From Thalassobaculum sp. OXR-137 (GTDB lineage Bacteria; Pseudomonadota; Alphaproteobacteria; Thalassobaculales; Thalassobaculaceae): DNA of 64,000 nt. Position 1 is the stretch's first letter. Each line of letters starts with the position of its first letter. The position numbers and the translations under genes are program-made. The stretch lies in assembly GCF_034377285.1 (NCBI RefSeq), contig NZ_CP139715.1, positions 372,001 to 436,000 on the forward strand, given 5' to 3'. Below, in pieces: positions 41,882 through 50,839 of the stretch. The notes below the pieces were generated by a model that was given only the letters and a program-made list of their open reading frames with translations, searched no databases and was not told where the DNA came from.

Positions 41882-41986
41882 CACTCCCCGGACCTGTTCC
41901 GGGGCAATCCGATCCACGTGATGGAGCTTCAAAGGGAAGCGCCCGTCCTAGCCGAGGCGTTGACCCGGAACAGGTCCGGGGCGTGA
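41882..41986. repeat. REP-like inverted-repeat element 3
   Basis: Arms CACTCCCCGGACCTGTTCCGG and CCGGAACAGGTCCGGGGCGTG (each about 21 bp) are inverted around a loop of about 60 bp. Same family as the other elements, in its CCCCGGAC subtype. It lies in the 389-bp space between the D-threonine aldolase-like gene and the DUF465 gene. Confidence 0.85.
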
Positions 41987-42039
41987 GAAGAACGGGCATA
42001 GTGGCAGCCGCACGTCCTCCCTCACCCGCCCATTAGAAA

Positions 42040-42065
42040 GCCCGCCTTTCGGTGGAAAGGCGGGC
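42040..42065. terminator. Hairpin terminator candidate
   Basis: Perfect 11-bp stem GCCCGCCTTTC/GAAAGGCGGGC with a GGTG loop, located after the leftward DUF465 gene. There is no strong T-run. A second dyad, TGCCGGTCC/GGACCGGCA (42,072-42,111), follows. Confidence 0.6.
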
Positions 42066-42165
42066 CCGCAGTGCCGGTCCGTACGCTCCGTGATCGACGG
42101 CCGGACCGGCACGATTGAAAGGAAACTGCGTTCGGTTCGCTGGCGACGATGCCGGCGCCCGCAGG

Positions 42166-42333
42166 CTAATGGCGCTGCAGACGCTCTATCTCGTCCTTGA
42201 TGGCCAGCTTCTGACGTTTCAGGTCATGTATCGCGACATCGTCCGGTAACGGTCGCCCGGACTCATTATCCAATTTCTCCTCGAGCGAGGCATGCCGTGC
42301 GCGCAGGGAGTGGATCCGATCAGTCGCTGTCAT
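42166..42333 (-). CDS. DUF465/YdcH-family small protein
   Basis: The 55-residue protein, MTATDRIHSLRARHASLEEK and ending AIKDEIERLQRH, is a two-helix hairpin typical of DUF465, small cytoplasmic proteins conserved in alphaproteobacteria with unknown function. GGAGG lies 5 nt before ATG 42333. Followed by strong hairpins that probably terminate a monocistronic mRNA. Confidence 0.93.
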   Translation of the reverse strand: MTATDRIHSLRARHASLEEKLDNESGRPLPDDVAIHDLKRQKLAIKDEIERLQRH

Positions 42334-42463
42334 ACGATCCTCCTTTCGACGTCTCCGGGGGCAGGTCTGCGTCCCGGAACCAAAAGCGTACCCCTCCCAG
42401 TTAGGCGCGCAACAATGAACTCTCAACCCCTTGAAGTTTTGACTGAAAGTTACCAGAAGCCCT

Positions 42464-43819
42464 TTACGCGAATAAGGTCTCCAAACCGAGGGATATGGCC
42501 AATGTCCGGTCGTCCGCGAGGGTTTCTCCCATGATCATGAGCCCCACCGGAGCGGTTCCCGCCGCGTGCACGGGGATGGTGGCGGCACAGCGGTCGAGGA
42601 AATTGCCGACCGAGCAGTTGCGCAGCATGGCCATGTTCACGGCCCCATAGACCGCATCGTCCGGCAGCAGGTCGGCGATCGGCGGGGCGATGCGCGGCGT
42701 GGTCGGCATCAGCACCGCGTCGAAGGCCGAGGTCTTGGCCGAAACCCGCGCCCGGATGTCGGCCCGGGCGTTGACCAGGGCGTAGTACTCCGCCGCCGAC
42801 TGCTCGCTGGCCCGGCGCATGCGGGAGATGACGCGCGGGTCGAAGGCGTCCGGATCGCGCAGGATGTGCCGCTCGTGCAGGGCGTAGCTTTCCGGCGCGG
42901 TGAAGCCGCCCTTGGCGTTGACCACGGGCAACTCGAGCAGTTCCGGCAGCGAGAGATCGACGATGGTCGCGCCGGCCTCGGAGATCCGGGTCAGGGCCGC
43001 CTGGAACGCCGCCGCCGTCGCCTCGTCCAGATCGTCGAGCACGAAATCCTGCGGCACCGCCAGACGCAGCCCCTTCACCGGCAGGGCCGGGATGGCGTGC
43101 GGCGTCTCGCCGGCCAGGACCTGATGCACCCGCACGCAGCAGTCCAGGGTCGGCGCCAGCGGGCCGATGCTGTCCAGGCTGGTCGACAGCGGCACCGCGC
43201 CGGCGATCGGCACCCGGCTCTGGGTCGGTTTGAAGCCGGCGAGGCCGCAGAGGCTCGACGGGATCCGCACGGAACCGCCGGTATCGGTGCCGAGACCGAC
43301 CGTCGCCATGCCGTCGGCCACGCCGACCGCAGCACCGGAGGAGGAGCCGCCGGGAATGCGCTTCGACGCCCGGTCCCACGGATTGGCCGGGGTGCCGTAA
43401 TGCGGGTTGATGCCAAGGCCGGAATAGGCGAACTCGGTCATGTTGGTGCGGCCGACGATGACCGCGCCGGCGGCGCGCAGCCGGGCGACGACCGGAGCGT
43501 CGGCCTCGGCCGGCGGTTCGGTCGCCAGCACCTTGGAGCCGGCGGTGGTGACGGCGCCCTTCACGTCGAACAGGTCCTTGACCGAGATCGGCAGGCCTTC
43601 CAGCGGACGGGCCGGCACGCCGGCCTTGCGCAGACCGTCGCTGGCCGTGGCCTCGGCGCGGGCGCTGTCCTCCATCAGGGCGGTGAAGACGCGGGCCCCC
43701 TCTCCGGATGGATCCTTCGCCCGCTCAAGGGCGGTGTCCAGCAGGGCGGCGGCGGTGGTCTGGCCGGTCTCGAGGGCGGTGAGGATCTCGGCGATCGGGG
43801 TTTTCGGCACGAAGGTCAT
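42464..43819 (-). CDS. Amidase-signature family amidohydrolase
   Basis: A 451-residue enzyme with the Ser-cisSer-Lys triad: LPISVKDLFDVKG (Lys81), RIPGGSSSGAAVGVADG (cis-Ser at 159-161) and GLGTDTGGSVRIPSSLCG (nucleophile Ser183). C-terminal half is typical. It hydrolyses an amide bond of unknown substrate. Its stop-to-start neighbour is a DUF2848 gene (3-nt gap), a recurring pair in proteobacteria that suggests a shared catabolic step. Confidence 0.93.
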   Translation of the reverse strand: MTFVPKTPIAEILTALETGQTTAAALLDTALERAKDPSGEGARVFTALMEDSARAEATASDGLRKAGVPARPLEGLPISVKDLFDVKGAVTTAGSKVLATEPPAEADAPVVARLRAAGAVIVGRTNMTEFAYSGLGINPHYGTPANPWDRASKRIPGGSSSGAAVGVADGMATVGLGTDTGGSVRIPSSLCGLAGFKPTQSRVPIAGAVPLSTSLDSIGPLAPTLDCCVRVHQVLAGETPHAIPALPVKGLRLAVPQDFVLDDLDEATAAAFQAALTRISEAGATIVDLSLPELLELPVVNAKGGFTAPESYALHERHILRDPDAFDPRVISRMRRASEQSAAEYYALVNARADIRARVSAKTSAFDAVLMPTTPRIAPPIADLLPDDAVYGAVNMAMLRNCSVGNFLDRCAATIPVHAAGTAPVGLMIMGETLADDRTLAISLGLETLFA

Positions 43820-43822
43820 GGG

Positions 43823-44491
43823 TCAGCTCACCACGGGCAGGGTTTCGATGTCGTAGGCATGGGCGAGGCTGCGGCCGCGCGCCGGGTCGGTGATGGAGAT
43901 CGCCAGCCGGTCGGCCGGGCGGATGCCGCCGGTCACCGGCACGGTGCCGCAGAGCATGACCGTGCCCGGCTTCAGGCCGCCATAGCCGTCCACCAGGTCC
44001 TTCAGCGGCCGGATCAGGGCGAGGGTGCCGGTCTGGTAGGTCTCTTCCTTGCCCTTGATCGTCGCCTTGGCTTCCAGCACCAGGGCGTCCAGATCGTCGT
44101 CCAGCGAGACCGCCCAGGCCGTGGTGCCCAGAACCTTCGGGCACATCTGCTTGGAGACGGCGATGGAATAGGTCTCCACCTTGCGGTCCGTATGGTCGGA
44201 GCCGACGGTCAGGAACAACCCCTTGTCGGTCGCCACCAGCACCGGCTCGACCTCGCCGGAGCTGTCGCCGCCCAGCACCTGCACCCGGTCCGACTGGGTG
44301 AGCTGCTCGACCGCGCAGCGGTAGTACAGCGGCACCGTGCTCGGCCCCGGCACGCCGATCTCGGCCAGTTCCTCGATGTGGTGGTCGATCGCCGCCTGGT
44401 CGCGGCCGGTCCAGCCGGCGACGACGCAGTTGGTGACGTCGACCTCGACCGGTCCGTCCGGCGTGTCGAACCGCAGAGCTTGGGCTCCCAT
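43823..44491 (-). CDS. DUF2848 protein
   Basis: The 222-residue protein matches DUF2848 (LRFDTPDGPVEVDVTNCVVA, YYRCAVEQLTQSDRVQVLGG, SKQMCPKVLGTTAWAVSLDD). The C-terminal LKPGTVMLCGTVPVTGGI recalls the fumarylacetoacetate-hydrolase-like barrel, so a hydrolase or decarboxylase role on the amidase product is possible. GGGAGG precedes ATG 44491. Upstream gene of the amidase operon. Confidence 0.88.
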   Translation of the reverse strand: MGAQALRFDTPDGPVEVDVTNCVVAGWTGRDQAAIDHHIEELAEIGVPGPSTVPLYYRCAVEQLTQSDRVQVLGGDSSGEVEPVLVATDKGLFLTVGSDHTDRKVETYSIAVSKQMCPKVLGTTAWAVSLDDDLDALVLEAKATIKGKEETYQTGTLALIRPLKDLVDGYGGLKPGTVMLCGTVPVTGGIRPADRLAISITDPARGRSLAHAYDIETLPVVS

Positions 44492-44599
44492 ATGTGCCTC
44501 CCGTTTGAAATCCGCGGGGACGATAGCTGCCGTCTGGGCATCGCGGAAGATCCGGATAAGGGGATGTGTCCGCGAGCGCCGCCGCACTATGGTGCCGGC

Positions 44600-45541
44600 A
44601 TGTCGAGTGTACCTCCCACCACAGCCGCCGCCCCCGTCCGGAACCCGTCCCAGGACACCATGCGGGCGGTGCTGTTCATGCTGCTGGCGATCAACCTGCT
44701 GCCGTTCATGAACGTCGCGGCCAAGTTCCTGTCCGGCGAGTACCACACAGTGCAGGTGGTCTGGGCACGCTATACCGGGCATCTGGTCTTCGTGATCCTG
44801 ATGTTCATGCCGCGCCAGGGGCTGTCTTTGTTCCGGGCGAGCAAGCCGGGGATCCACTTCATCCGGTCGCTGCTGATGTTCCTGGCCACGGCGTGCTTCT
44901 TCACCGCCCTGCGCTTCATCGAGGTGCCGGTGGCGAGCGCCATCAACTTCACCTCGCCGCTGATCGTCACCGCGCTGGCCGCCCCGTTCCTCGGCGAGAT
45001 CGTCGGCGTCCGGCGCTGGACGGCGGTTGCGGTCGGCTTCGCCGGCGCGCTGATCATCATCCGGCCGGGCGGCGGCGAGACCCACTGGGCCATGTTCCTG
45101 GTCCTCGGCACGGCGCTCTGCTACGCGACCTACCAGATCTACACCCGCAAGTTCTCCGCCGCCGATTCGCCGGAGACGTCGATCACCTACATCGCCGTGG
45201 TCGGCGCGGTGATCTCCTCCATCGCCCTGCCGTTCTATTGGGTGACGCCGGTTTCGTGGCTCGATGCCGGGCTGTTCGCCCTGCTCGGCTTCATCGGCGG
45301 GCTCGGCCACTACTTCGTGATCCGCGCCTTCCAGTACGGCGAGGCGTCGGTCCTGGCCCCCTTCAACTACGGCCAGCTCGTGATGGCGATCATCGTGAGC
45401 TACTTCGTGTTCGGCACGTTCCCGGACATCTGGACCTTCGTCGGCGGCGGAATCATCGTCTCCAGCGGCCTCTACATCACCTATCGAGAGACCCTGCGCG
45501 GTAAGAAGCCCACGGCGCCGCCCTCCCCCACTCAGTCCTGA
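44600..45541 (+). CDS. EamA/DMT-superfamily permease
   Basis: A 313-residue membrane protein with ten hydrophobic segments in two EamA repeats; VQVVWARYTGHLVFVILMF opens the first and APFNYGQLVMAIIVSYFVFG lies in the second. Probably a metabolite or amino-acid exporter. Divergent from the amidase operon (108 bp between starts), convergent with the glycosyltransferase gene with a 10-bp overlap at the stops. Confidence 0.92.
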   Translation: MSSVPPTTAAAPVRNPSQDTMRAVLFMLLAINLLPFMNVAAKFLSGEYHTVQVVWARYTGHLVFVILMFMPRQGLSLFRASKPGIHFIRSLLMFLATACFFTALRFIEVPVASAINFTSPLIVTALAAPFLGEIVGVRRWTAVAVGFAGALIIIRPGGGETHWAMFLVLGTALCYATYQIYTRKFSAADSPETSITYIAVVGAVISSIALPFYWVTPVSWLDAGLFALLGFIGGLGHYFVIRAFQYGEASVLAPFNYGQLVMAIIVSYFVFGTFPDIWTFVGGGIIVSSGLYITYRETLRGKKPTAPPSPTQS

Positions 45542-47340
45542 GCCAGATAGGCGCACAGCTCCCGCCCGACCTCCGCCATCAGCGGCCGCCAGGGCTGGAC
45601 CTGGGTCTTGCGGAAGCAGCGGACGGTGGGGAAGCCGGGAAAGCGGTCGGTGCCGTATTCCAGGAAGACCGGCGCGTTGTAGAGCAGCCAGACCGGCTTG
45701 CCCAAGGCGGCGGAGATCCAGCCGACCGTGCTGGACGGGCAGATGACCAGATCCAGCGCCTCCACCAGAGCGAAGACGCCGTCGATATCGTCGGTGGTGT
45801 CGAGGCCGTCGATGACGGCGACATCGGCCCCGTTGCTCTCCAGTTCCGCGCGCCACCCCAGCCCGTACTGCAGGGAAACGAAGCGGGCGCCGTCGACCCT
45901 CAGCACCTCCTCGAAGGGTCCGATGCCCGGATAATGCGGCAGGCGGAAGGTGGTCAGCCGGCGGCTACGCCAGGCGATGCCGATCTTCGGGCCGTCGCCG
46001 AGGGCGGCCAGCCTCCCCCGCATCTCCGCCACCCGGGCCGGGTCGGCCTTCAGCCAGGGGACCGCCGCCGCATCCGCCTGCGCGATCGTCCCGCGATAGC
46101 GCGAGAGCAGCAGCGCGCCGTCGGCGAAGGCATCCGGGCGCCAGTCGTCGGGCACCCAGTCGTAGAGATGCTCCGGCGTGTTGCGGTCCCCGACCCGGTG
46201 ATAGGCGTGCACATAGGCGTCGGGGAAACTGCGCCGCATCAGGGCGACGATCCGCTGGTCGCATTCGATGACGATCCGGCCGACATCGCGGGCCGCATCG
46301 GCGATGGCGCAGGCATGCAGCAGCTCGTCCCCCACCCCCTGATCGGCGGCGATCAGCAGGGTGATGTCCTTGTTCGGCGTGCCGTCCCACAGCGGGATCG
46401 ACGGATCGCGGCGCACGGCGCTCGGCTTGCGCCGCATGTAGCTGTAGCCCTCCCAACCCTCGGCCATCTCGCCGATCGACAGGAGCTGGATGCCGAGACG
46501 GAAGCGGTAATGGGCCTCCCCCGGCGAGACTTTCAGCGCCTGACGCATCCAGCGGACCGCATCTTCGGCCTCACCGGCAGTGAAGGCCGCCTCCGACAGG
46601 CCGGCATAGGCCGAGGCCAGGTCCGGCCGTAATGTGCGGGCTCGAATGAATCCAGTGCGGGCCTCGGCGATCATCAGCCGGCCGACCTGCAGCCAGGCCA
46701 GGTGGTTATAGGCCTCGTGCCCGCCCGGGGCGATCACAGCCGCCGCCCGGAACGCACGCATGGCAGCGTCGCCCTGCTCGATGTCCATCAGCCCAAGGGC
46801 GTGGGACACCCAGCGGTCGGGCCGGGTCGGTGCGGCCGTCAGCGCCCGGTGGCGGGCGGTCGCGCAGGCCTTCAGCTCGGAGACGGCCTGCAGATGGTTG
46901 GCCCAGCGCGTCCAGCTCTCGTCGCTTTGCGGCACCAGCACCGCCGACCGGCGCAGCATCGCGACCCCTTCGTCCCGGCGCGGCCCGGTCGCGAGGATGC
47001 CTCCGAGCGAGGCCAGGGTATCGGGGAGCAGCGGGTTGCGGGCAAGCGCGGCCTCGTAGGCGGTGACCGCGTCGGCATGGCGCTGCAACCCGTGCAGCAC
47101 CACGCCAAGCGCGTGCCAGTACGAGGCCTCCCCCGGGCCGTGCTCGACCGCACGCCGGAGCGCCTGTTCGGCGGCCTCGGCCCGGCCGCTCTGGTGCAGG
47201 GCCATGCCGAACCGGTACAGCAGATCCGCATGGGTCGGGTTCGCCTGCAGCAGATGGGCGTAGAGCGGGATCGCCTCCTGCACCCGTCCGGCCAGGTGCA
47301 GGGCGGTGGCGCGCTCCAGAATTTCTGTCGGCGTGGGCAT
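45532..47340 (-). CDS. TPR-containing glycosyltransferase-like protein
   Basis: The 602-residue protein has about eight N-terminal TPR units (residues 1-300; for example HLAGRVQEAIPLYAHLLQAN and AVTAYEAALARNPLLPDTLA). The C-terminal half resembles TPR-linked glycosyltransferases: LLIAADQGVGDELLHACAIA, KIGIAWRSRR, and the donor-site-like DLVICPSSTVGWISAALGKP. It is placed 1 nt after pseI, so it may transfer pseudaminic acid to flagellin or another protein. The substrate link is inferred from context. Confidence 0.85.
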   Translation of the reverse strand: MPTPTEILERATALHLAGRVQEAIPLYAHLLQANPTHADLLYRFGMALHQSGRAEAAEQALRRAVEHGPGEASYWHALGVVLHGLQRHADAVTAYEAALARNPLLPDTLASLGGILATGPRRDEGVAMLRRSAVLVPQSDESWTRWANHLQAVSELKACATARHRALTAAPTRPDRWVSHALGLMDIEQGDAAMRAFRAAAVIAPGGHEAYNHLAWLQVGRLMIAEARTGFIRARTLRPDLASAYAGLSEAAFTAGEAEDAVRWMRQALKVSPGEAHYRFRLGIQLLSIGEMAEGWEGYSYMRRKPSAVRRDPSIPLWDGTPNKDITLLIAADQGVGDELLHACAIADAARDVGRIVIECDQRIVALMRRSFPDAYVHAYHRVGDRNTPEHLYDWVPDDWRPDAFADGALLLSRYRGTIAQADAAAVPWLKADPARVAEMRGRLAALGDGPKIGIAWRSRRLTTFRLPHYPGIGPFEEVLRVDGARFVSLQYGLGWRAELESNGADVAVIDGLDTTDDIDGVFALVEALDLVICPSSTVGWISAALGKPVWLLYNAPVFLEYGTDRFPGFPTVRCFRKTQVQPWRPLMAEVGRELCAYLAQD

Positions 47341-47341
47341 G

Positions 47342-48406
47342 TCAGGCGTCGATGCCGCCTTCGACCATCGCGGCGGCCAGCGGCTCCCCGCGCTTCAGGT
47401 CGCGGGTCGCCCGACGGCCGAGCACGGTGTCGTAATGCTTCGGCGCGAGGCCGAGATTGGGGCGGATCGAGCGGATGTTCTGAGCGGTGAATGCCGCACC
47501 CGCCGGTACGTCTTCCACCACATAGAGCGAGCGCCGGAACTTGAGCCCCGCCTCCTCCGATTTGGTGGGGCGGTAGGCGGGCGCGCCGAGGGCGGCATGG
47601 GCCATGCGGGTGTCGCGCACCAGCCGGGCCAACTCGTCCGGCTCCAGAGAGAAGGCGCTGTCCACCCCGCCCTCGGCGCGGGAGAGGGTGACGTGCTTCT
47701 CGATCAGGCAGGCGCCCATGGCGACGGAGAGCGTGGCGATGGTGGTATCCATGGTGTGGTCCGACAGTCCGGTGACCACGCCGAGCTTGTCGGCCAGATC
47801 GGCGATGGTGCGCAGGTTGCTCTCCTCCGCCGGGGCGGGATAGGCGCTGACGCAGTGCAGGACGACGATCTGCTCCGCCCCCGCCCCGCGCGCGGCCTCG
47901 ACCGCCTCGCGGATCTCCTCCAGGCTGCCCATGCCGGTCGACATGATCATCGGCTTGCCGGTCGCCGCGACCCGGCGGATCAGGGGCAGGTCCACCAGTT
48001 CCTGGGAGGCGACCTTGTAGGCCGGCGCGCCCAGGCTCTCCAGCAGGTCGATGGCCGTCGGATCGAACGGGGTGGAGAACACGGTGATCCCCAGTTCCCG
48101 CGCCTTGTCGAAAATCGGCCCATGCCACTCCCAGGGGGTATGCGCCTCCTCGTACAGCTCGTGCAGCCGGCGGCCGTCCCACAGCCCGCCCTGGATCAGG
48201 AACTCGGGCCCGTCATGGTCGAGCGTGATGGTGTCGGCGGTATAGGTCTGCAGCTTCACCGCGTCGGCCCCGGCAGCCTTGGCCGCCTCCAGGATGCGGA
48301 AAGCGCGGTCGATGTCCCCGTTGTGGTTCCCCGACATCTCCGCGACGATATAGGGCGGGTGGTCGGGACCGATCGGCCGTCCGGCTATGCTAAACTCGCC
48401 TTTCAT
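47342..48406 (-). CDS. pseI: Pseudaminic acid synthase
   Basis: The 354-residue protein is a NeuB-family enzyme: YIVAEMSGNHNGDIDRAFRI, AVKLQTYTADTIT, STPFDPTAIDLLESLGAPAY, MIMSTGMGSLEEI, GLSDHTMDTTIATLSVAMGA and the C-terminal SAF domain (residues about 290-350, DVPAGAAFTAQNIRSIRPN). The MSGNHNG and the HVTLSRAEGGVDSAFSL motifs point to PseI rather than NeuB. It condenses the 6-deoxy-AltdiNAc sugar with PEP. Divergent from pseG with only 29 bp between starts. Confidence 0.93.
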   Translation of the reverse strand: MKGEFSIAGRPIGPDHPPYIVAEMSGNHNGDIDRAFRILEAAKAAGADAVKLQTYTADTITLDHDGPEFLIQGGLWDGRRLHELYEEAHTPWEWHGPIFDKARELGITVFSTPFDPTAIDLLESLGAPAYKVASQELVDLPLIRRVAATGKPMIMSTGMGSLEEIREAVEAARGAGAEQIVVLHCVSAYPAPAEESNLRTIADLADKLGVVTGLSDHTMDTTIATLSVAMGACLIEKHVTLSRAEGGVDSAFSLEPDELARLVRDTRMAHAALGAPAYRPTKSEEAGLKFRRSLYVVEDVPAGAAFTAQNIRSIRPNLGLAPKHYDTVLGRRATRDLKRGEPLAAAMVEGGIDA

Positions 48407-48435
48407 CCAGCAGGTCCTCCGACCGGGCAGTTCCA

Positions 48436-49542
48436 GTGATTCGGCCGCCAGACGATACTCTTCCCACCGCCGCAAATGAAGCAGCACCGACCTCCGCCTC
48501 CCTGAAGGGCGAGCGGCTGGTGATCCGCGCCGATGCCGACAGCCGGATCGGCATGGGCCACGTGATGCGCTGCCTGGCGCTCGCCCAGAGCTGGATCGGC
48601 TTCGGCGGCACCGCCCGATTGGCCTGCACCGCCGTGCCCCCCGCGATCGCCGAACGCTATCACGATGCAGGGGCGGAGGTGGTGCTGCACGACCGATGGC
48701 CGGCAGAGGAGCTGGTGGACGATGCGGCCGCCGTGGTGGCCGACGGGCTGGAGATTGCGGACGGGGACCTCGCCGCGATCGCCGCGGCGGGACTGCCGCT
48801 CGCCACCATCGACGACATGGGTCATCGGTCGGCCTATCCCGGCGCGGTGGTGGTGAACCAGAACCTGCACGCGGACGCCGCCCTGTATTCCGGCAAGACC
48901 GAGGCCCGGCTGTGCCTCGGGCCGACCTACGGGCTGCTGCGCCGCGAGTTCCGCGACGCCGGCACCGGCCTCCGCGCGATACCGGAGACCGTCAGGCGCG
49001 TGCTCGTCCTGATGGGCGGTGCGGATCCCAAAGGCTACAGCGCCCTGGTCCTGGGTGCGGTCGCCGAGGCCGCAGCGGAGCTCGCCGGCGAGCCTGAGGT
49101 GATCCTGGTCGTCGGGGCGGCCAACCCCGCGCTGCACGATCTGGAGCGGCAGGCCGCACTCCTGCCGGCGCGGGTCGAGATCCGCCATGACGTGCGCGAC
49201 ATGGCGGACCTGCTCGCCTCCGTCGATCTGGCGGTGTCGGCGGCCGGGTCGACCGTGCTGGAGATGGCCTGCCTGGGCGTGCCGATGATCGTCGGCGCCC
49301 AGAACGAGAGCGAGACCGGCCCCGCCGCGGCCCTCGCCCGGCAGGGTGCGGCCATCGACATCGGACCGCTGGACCGCCTGGACACGGCCGCCCTGGCCCG
49401 CACCGTCGCCGCCGTGGCGCGGGACCCGGCCCGGCGACAGGTCCTGGCGCAGAACGCGCGGGAGCGCAGCGACGGCCGGGGCGCGGATCGGGTCGCCGCG
49501 CTGATCGCCGGGCTTGTCCGCCCTCAGGATTTCAGGTCGTAG
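48436..49542 (+). CDS. pseG: UDP-2,4-diacetamido-2,4,6-trideoxy-L-altropyranose hydrolase
   Basis: The 368-residue protein has the PseG signature RADADSRIGMGHVMRCLALA (from residue 31), ATIDDMGHRSAYPGAVVVNQ, and the MurG-like C-terminal SAAGSTVLEMACLGVPMIV. It removes UDP from the pseudaminic acid precursor just before PseI. GTG 48436 gives an N-terminal extension of about 27 residues compared with typical proteins; a later GTG (48,520) is possible. Converges with the PseH-like gene (19-bp overlap). Confidence 0.92.
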   Translation: MIRPPDDTLPTAANEAAPTSASLKGERLVIRADADSRIGMGHVMRCLALAQSWIGFGGTARLACTAVPPAIAERYHDAGAEVVLHDRWPAEELVDDAAAVVADGLEIADGDLAAIAAAGLPLATIDDMGHRSAYPGAVVVNQNLHADAALYSGKTEARLCLGPTYGLLRREFRDAGTGLRAIPETVRRVLVLMGGADPKGYSALVLGAVAEAAAELAGEPEVILVVGAANPALHDLERQAALLPARVEIRHDVRDMADLLASVDLAVSAAGSTVLEMACLGVPMIVGAQNESETGPAAALARQGAAIDIGPLDRLDTAALARTVAAVARDPARRQVLAQNARERSDGRGADRVAALIAGLVRPQDFRS

Positions 49543-49988
49543 TGCAGCAGCCCGTCACGCTCCTCCACCTGCTCGAACCCGCAGGCCTCGAAGGCCTTTC
49601 GGCTGGCCGTGTTGCCTTCCTTGATCTCCGAGCGGATCCGCGCGTCCGGCCACAGGGCCTTCACCTCCGCGACCGCCCCCGTCACCAGCACAGACGCCAG
49701 ACGCCGGCCGCGCTCTTCGGGCGCAACGGTGAGGGAGATCTCGACCGACCCGTCCTCGTGCAGCAGTGCCGACGTGCTTCCCACCTTCGCCTCGCCCTCC
49801 AGGGCGATCCAGACATGCCGATTCGCATCCGCCGCTACCCGCGACATCCAGGCCGCGTGCGCCTCATGGGTCACCGGCTCGCCGCTGCGGGAATTCGCGC
49901 GGGTCAGCGGATCGTTGCGCCAGGCCAGCAGATCCTCGGAATCGTCGGCGGTGGCGGGGCGCAGGGTGATGGCGGGTCGGTCGCTCAT
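49524..49988 (-). CDS. GNAT acetyltransferase, PseH-like
   Basis: A 154-residue GNAT protein: ITLRPATADDSEDLLAWRND, the acetyl-CoA loop VAPEERGRRLASVLVTGAV and the NTASRKAFEACGF motif near the C-terminus. Located between pseG and the cytidylyltransferase, it is the likely N-acetyltransferase (PseH step) of pseudaminic acid synthesis. It is on the opposite strand from both, and divergent from pseF-like at 50,075. Confidence 0.85.
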   Translation of the reverse strand: MSDRPAITLRPATADDSEDLLAWRNDPLTRANSRSGEPVTHEAHAAWMSRVAADANRHVWIALEGEAKVGSTSALLHEDGSVEISLTVAPEERGRRLASVLVTGAVAEVKALWPDARIRSEIKEGNTASRKAFEACGFEQVEERDGLLHYDLKS

Positions 49989-50074
49989 GAACCCAGACTA
50001 GCCGTTATCCGGCGCCGGGGCGACGGCCACATGCTACCGTCAGTCGCCCTTTGGAGACGCCCCGGGAGACCTAC

Positions 50075-50839
50075 GTGACGATTGCCGCCGTGATCCAGGC
50101 CCGCATGACCTCCACCCGCCTGCCGGGCAAGGTCCTGATGCCCGCGGCCGGACGCCCGATGCTGGCCCACCAGATCGACCGGGTGCGGCGGGCGGCGAGC
50201 GTGGACACCGTCTGCATCGCCACCACCGCCAACGCCGAGGACGACCCGGTCGTCGCCCTCGCCGAAGTCGAGGGGGTGGCGGTGTTCCGCGGCTCCGAGC
50301 CGGACGTGCTCGACCGGTTCGTGCAGGCGGCCGAAAGCGTGGGCGCCGACATCGCCGTGCGGCTGACCGGCGACTGCCCGCTCACCGACCCGGCGCTGCT
50401 CGACGCGGTGGTCGGGGTGTTCCGAGACAGCGAGCCGCCGGTGGACTACGCCACCAACAGCTTCCCGCGCACCTGGCCGATCGGCCTGGATGTCGAGGTC
50501 GTGTCCATGGCCGCCCTGCGCATCGCCAACGAAGAGGCGGACGACACCTACGACCGCGAGCACGTGACGCCGTTCCTCTACCGTCAGCCGGAGCGGTTCC
50601 GCATCGCCAGCTATACGTCGCCGGTGAATCTCGGCGCCAATCGCTGGACCCTGGACGAGCGGTCCGACTACGAGCTGCTGGTGCGGATCCTCGAGGCGCT
50701 GACCCCGGACAATCCGGCCTTCGGCTGGCGCGACGTGATCGCGCTGCTGGACGCGCATCCGGAATGGCGCACACTGAACGCCGGCGTCGCCCAGAAGCAG
50801 CGACGCTACGAAGACAGGATCGCGGGAGGATCGACATGA
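50075..50839 (+). CDS. CMP-sugar cytidylyltransferase, PseF/SpsF-like
   Basis: The 254-residue protein (from GTG 50075, GGGAGA upstream) has the nucleotide-binding start MTIAAVIQARMTSTRLPGKV, the catalytic VRLTGDCPLTDPALLDAVVG and the family block NSFPRTWPIGLDVEVVSMAA. It most likely activates pseudaminic acid as CMP-Pse. It overlaps the methylase gene by 4 nt. A TTG start 24 nt earlier is unlikely. Confidence 0.88.
   Translation: MTIAAVIQARMTSTRLPGKVLMPAAGRPMLAHQIDRVRRAASVDTVCIATTANAEDDPVVALAEVEGVAVFRGSEPDVLDRFVQAAESVGADIAVRLTGDCPLTDPALLDAVVGVFRDSEPPVDYATNSFPRTWPIGLDVEVVSMAALRIANEEADDTYDREHVTPFLYRQPERFRIASYTSPVNLGANRWTLDERSDYELLVRILEALTPDNPAFGWRDVIALLDAHPEWRTLNAGVAQKQRRYEDRIAGGST

Noticed and set aside
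42566-44599. Long + strand frame upstream of the EamA permease, in frame with it
   Set aside because: The upstream part is antisense to the amidase and DUF2848 genes; only the part from ATG 44600 encodes the permease.
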